Positions 61,477 through 64,000 of a DNA stretch of 64,000 bases are shown here, in pieces. The first letter of the stretch is position 1; each line of letters begins with the position of its first letter. Below the pieces are notes generated by a model. That model was not told the DNA's origin. It ran no database searches and saw only the letters and a list, made by a program, of their open reading frames with translations. The DNA comes from Sphingopyxis sp. MWB1 (GTDB taxonomy: Bacteria; Pseudomonadota; Alphaproteobacteria; Sphingomonadales; Sphingomonadaceae), in contig NZ_JQFJ01000001.1 in NCBI RefSeq assembly GCF_000763945.1, forward strand, positions 130,346-194,345, read 5' to 3'. A program made the translations under genes and the position numbers.

Positions 61477-63807
61477 ATGACCTGCCCGAGTGATGGATCG
61501 AACTTGGCTGACACTGTGAAGGGACTTGTTCGGTCCCTGGAAAACTATCCGGGCATGGGCGGTTTCATAGGCAAAGGCCTTTCGGCCAATATGGACGGCA
61601 CGCCGTTCCGGCCTGGAATGGGGGACTTTGCGAGCGCTGTAGGAATAAGCAGCCTACCGCATGCCGCTGTGGGTCAGGCATATGTGAATGCTGGCAGAAA
61701 AGTCGCTGGTACTGCCATTGCGCAATACCCGCAGGTCGCTAGCATTCAGAGCGCAGCCGAGAATGCTAGGCAACAAGCCCGAGATTATCGGGACAACGTT
61801 GATCGCAACCCAAATGGTGGGCCTGGACAGTGCGACGATCCGAACGATCCGAACGATCCGAATGATCCGAACGATCCGAATGATCCGAACAACCCAAATC
61901 CAAACCCCAACGATCCCAATCGGCCGCCACTTCCGGGAGATCCGCGATATCCCGGCTCCACGCCGCCTTGGGCCCCAAATCCTGGTCGCCCGGCAGGTGG
62001 CCCCCCTGGATCCCGCCCCCCTATTCCGATCGATCCGATTGTCATCGACCTCGACGGCAACGGTGTTGAGCTGACTTCCGCGTCCGAGTCGGAAGCCTTT
62101 TTCGATTTCGAAGGAGATGGATATCGCGAGAGGACGGGATGGGTCCGTGGAAACGACGGTCTCCTCGTCTTCGACCGCAACAGCAATGGCATCATCGATG
62201 ACGGCAGCGAGCTATTCGGTGGCCAGAACGTCGATGGCTTCGATGCACTAGGCCTTCTCGACACTAACGGTGATGGACGGATTGACGCGGCCGACGCCGA
62301 GTTCGCTTCGCTGAAGGTCTGGCGGGATTTGAACGGTGATGGACTGACCGACGCCGATGAGCTTGTAACTTTGCAGGAGGTCGGAATCACATCGTTGGAT
62401 CTTAACACTGTTGCGGTCGGTCAGACGAGAGCTGGAAACTATGTCGCTAGATCAGGCGCTGTTAATTTCGCGGACGGGCACTCGACAACTGCGGAGAGCG
62501 TATATTTTTCAGTGAACGCCCAGCAGACGGTCTACGTTCCGCCCGAAGGCTTTGAGTATGTAGAAACTGCACTCTGGCTTCCCAATCTTAGAGGCTATGG
62601 CACCGTCAAGGATCTCGCAGTTGCAACATCCCTCGACAGCGCTCTTCGCGCCGATCTTGAAGCGTTGGTCCGTTCAAGCGACAACCTGTCCGCAGGGGCG
62701 CTACGGTCGCAGTTTACGGACTTGGTACAGCAATGGGTCAATCCCACCGGTTACGCTCCAGGCAGCCGGGGCAGCATCGTCGATTATGATAAACTTGCTA
62801 TTCTGGAGGCATTTTGGGGCGAACCCTTCTGGGAGCAGGTCGTCACGTCCGGCGGAGCGCAAATCATCGACAGGCTTTTTGATGATTTGATCGATGGGAT
62901 GTTCAGCCGTTTTGTTGTTCAAGCCAGCACCTCTTATTTCGCGCTGGAAATGATCGCCGGGAACGAACCCAACTTCTTCGAGCACTCGCTATCGGCTTTC
63001 GCGGTGTTTAGCTATGATCATGAAACCGATACGCTAGACGGACGCCTTGATCTCTTCCTAGGTCTGGCCACCGTTCTTCTTGATGGGAGCGAAAGCGAGC
63101 AACATGCTGCTCTAGAACGGCTAATTGACTTTAGTCCTTATCTCAGCAAAGCTCTGTTTGACGGACAGGCCGATTATTTTCAGCGCTACCTCGCTGGTAT
63201 GATCAATGACGAGACGAACGCCAGCAGCCTGTCGTCAGGTGACATCTACTCGCTCATCATGCGCGACGCCATTTTTGGCGATCAAGGCGACAACGTAATC
63301 AGCGCAGCTACAAGCAATAAAGGGAATGCGCTCTTCGGTTATGAGGGTCATGATATCCTTCAGGGACGTAGCGGAGCAGATATCCTCGTGGGCGGAACTG
63401 GCGACGACATCCTTTCGGGTAACGGCGGCGATGACATATACGTGTATGATCTTGGCGACGGCAACGATACAATCCAAGATTACAACGGCAACGGAGGTTG
63501 GGGTGGAGACGACGCCATTCATCTTGGAGATGGCATCCTGCCAAGCGAAGTGATTGTTTCTCAGGCGAACGGCGGCCGTGATCTGGTGCTAACCTTCATC
63601 GACGGCGGTTCGATCACGATCAAGGAAACGATGGTCAACGGCGACAACCGCGTGGAACGGGTCGTTTTTGCCGACGGTACGACTTGGAATCATGCCGAGT
63701 TGGTCAGCCGATCCGTCGCTGCGAACAGCGGCAACGACGTGCTGTACGGCAGCTACGACAGCGAGACGATCGCTGGGGGTGCGGGCAACGACACGATCTA
63801 TGGTCGT
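61477..63807 (+). CDS. RTX-type calcium-binding protein, type I secretion substrate, 3' end lost at an adapter
   Basis: At least 777 residues. The N-terminal 115 residues are of unknown type. A low-complexity (Asp-Pro-Asn)n and proline-rich linker follows (about 118-190). Next is 'PIVIDLDGNGVEL' with EF-hand-like DTNGDGRIDAAD and DLNGDGLTDADE. After a helical part, RTX-like nonapeptides appear (GYEGHDILQGRSGADILVGGTGDDILSGNGGDD) with an HCBP-related domain (ITIKETMVNGDNRVERVVFADGTTW), then more repeats up to NDTIYGR. The apparent stop at 63823 is inside a Nextera adapter, so the true C-terminus and secretion signal are missing. ATG 61477 follows GGGAG. Confidence 0.88.
61837..61890 (+). repeat. 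9-base tandem repeat coding (Asp-Pro-Asn)6
   Basis: Six units of GATCCGAAY (Y = C or T), perfect apart from the third base of the Asn codon, in frame in the RTX gene. Further degenerate Asn-Pro units follow. Such repeats can change in number without frameshift. Confidence 0.9.
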
Positions 63808-63874
63808 TCTCTTATACACATCTGACGCGGCCGCCGAAGGCTTAGGGGGCGATCTGGGGGGTGAGCGCACGAAA
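63808..63874. other. Illumina Nextera adapter read-through (artefact)
   Basis: TCTCTTATACACATCT at 63808-63823 equals 16 bases of the 19-base Tn5 mosaic end. The next 14 bases (63824-63837) match the Nextera i5-side sequence at 12 positions. Bases 63838-63845, AGGCTTAG, are the reverse complement of Nextera index CTAAGCCT. The following G-rich stretch aligns imperfectly with the remaining adapter. This is not genomic DNA. Confidence 0.93.
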
Positions 63875-64000
63875 AGAAAAGCGATGACGGGGCTATTACG
63901 GACGCTATCATCACGGGGGAAAGCGGCAATGGCGACGCGGGAGACAAACGAGCCAATAATGCTTGTTGGGCACGCCCCGCCAGCCGCGCGACGTGTTCCG
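63875..64000. other. Sequence after the adapter, of doubtful origin
   Basis: About 125 bases that follow the adapter. In one frame a short piece reads TDAIITGESGNGDAGD, faintly RTX-like, but no gene can be supported. It may be low-quality read tail or misassembled DNA. Confidence 0.5.

Noticed and set aside
61837..61890. Tandem repeats as a CRISPR array
   Set aside because: Units are 9 bases, contiguous and in frame inside a gene; there are no spacers.
63808..63874. Tn5-like transposon end as evidence for a mobile element
   Set aside because: The mosaic end continues into the sequencing primer and index sequence, so it is library adapter, not a natural element.

Overview
The window looks like chromosomal DNA of a GC-rich alphaproteobacterium, most likely a sphingomonad (Sphingopyxis/Sphingomonas type). 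This rests on the CckA and ChpT cell-cycle phosphorelay proteins, a recA promoter with the alphaproteobacterial SOS box GTTC-N7-GTTC, an RpoH-type sigma factor, a DUF6456 protein, and several large secreted peptidases of the kind common in sphingomonads. I did no database search; all names come from motifs and protein character.

Layout. 1-15289 is a catabolic region rich in peptidases: an S9 peptidase (cut by the window start), two DUF885 proteins, an M24 peptidase, a DUF3830 protein, a bile-acid/sodium-symporter-type carrier, a FAD amine or amino-acid oxidase, indolepyruvate oxidoreductase (iorA, iorB), a formamidase-like cyclase and two MarR regulators. 15313-19341 holds mtgA, a membrane protein with a histone-H1-like tail, rpoH and rluD. 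19438-25812 holds chpT followed by a compact chemotaxis set cheA-cheW-cheY-cheB-cheR. 25882-34261 is housekeeping: an amidase, the RNase P RNA gene rnpB, a 51-residue membrane protein, greB, a soluble-type lytic transglycosylase, dapA, smpB, a DUF2062 membrane protein and an M13 peptidase. 34283-41664 is cckA, a single-domain response regulator, recA, alaS and a lipoprotein. 41911-42955 is a stand-alone endolysin-holin pair. 43026-45661 holds a quinone oxidoreductase, an SDR enzyme and a TauE/SafE exporter. 45853-48165 is a tightly overlapping arsenic operon (arsI-arsR-acr3-arsC) behind a long palindromic operator. A tRNA-Pro(GGG), yajC-secD-secF, a glycosyltransferase, a Cro/CI-type regulator, a DUF6456 protein, an ABC-F ATPase and a SIMPL-domain protein follow up to 56790.

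From about 56800 the base composition changes by eye (more A+T, other codon choices). A type I secretion system (HlyB-like ABC transporter, HlyD-like adaptor) and a large RTX/calcium-binding protein, probably its cargo, lie here; this looks horizontally acquired. The RTX reading frame does not end naturally. At 63808 the sequence becomes an Illumina Nextera (Tn5 mosaic-end) adapter with a recognisable index, so the last roughly 190 bases should not be treated as genomic.

How the parts work together: the first 15 kb could take up and degrade peptides and channel aromatic 2-oxoacids into IorAB, under MarR control. CckA and ChpT form the cell-cycle phosphorelay but are encoded about 15 kb apart. 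The arsenic operon covers arsenate reduction, arsenite efflux and probably organoarsenical demethylation. The endolysin-holin pair has no phage genes around it and may serve a gene transfer agent or another lysis programme.
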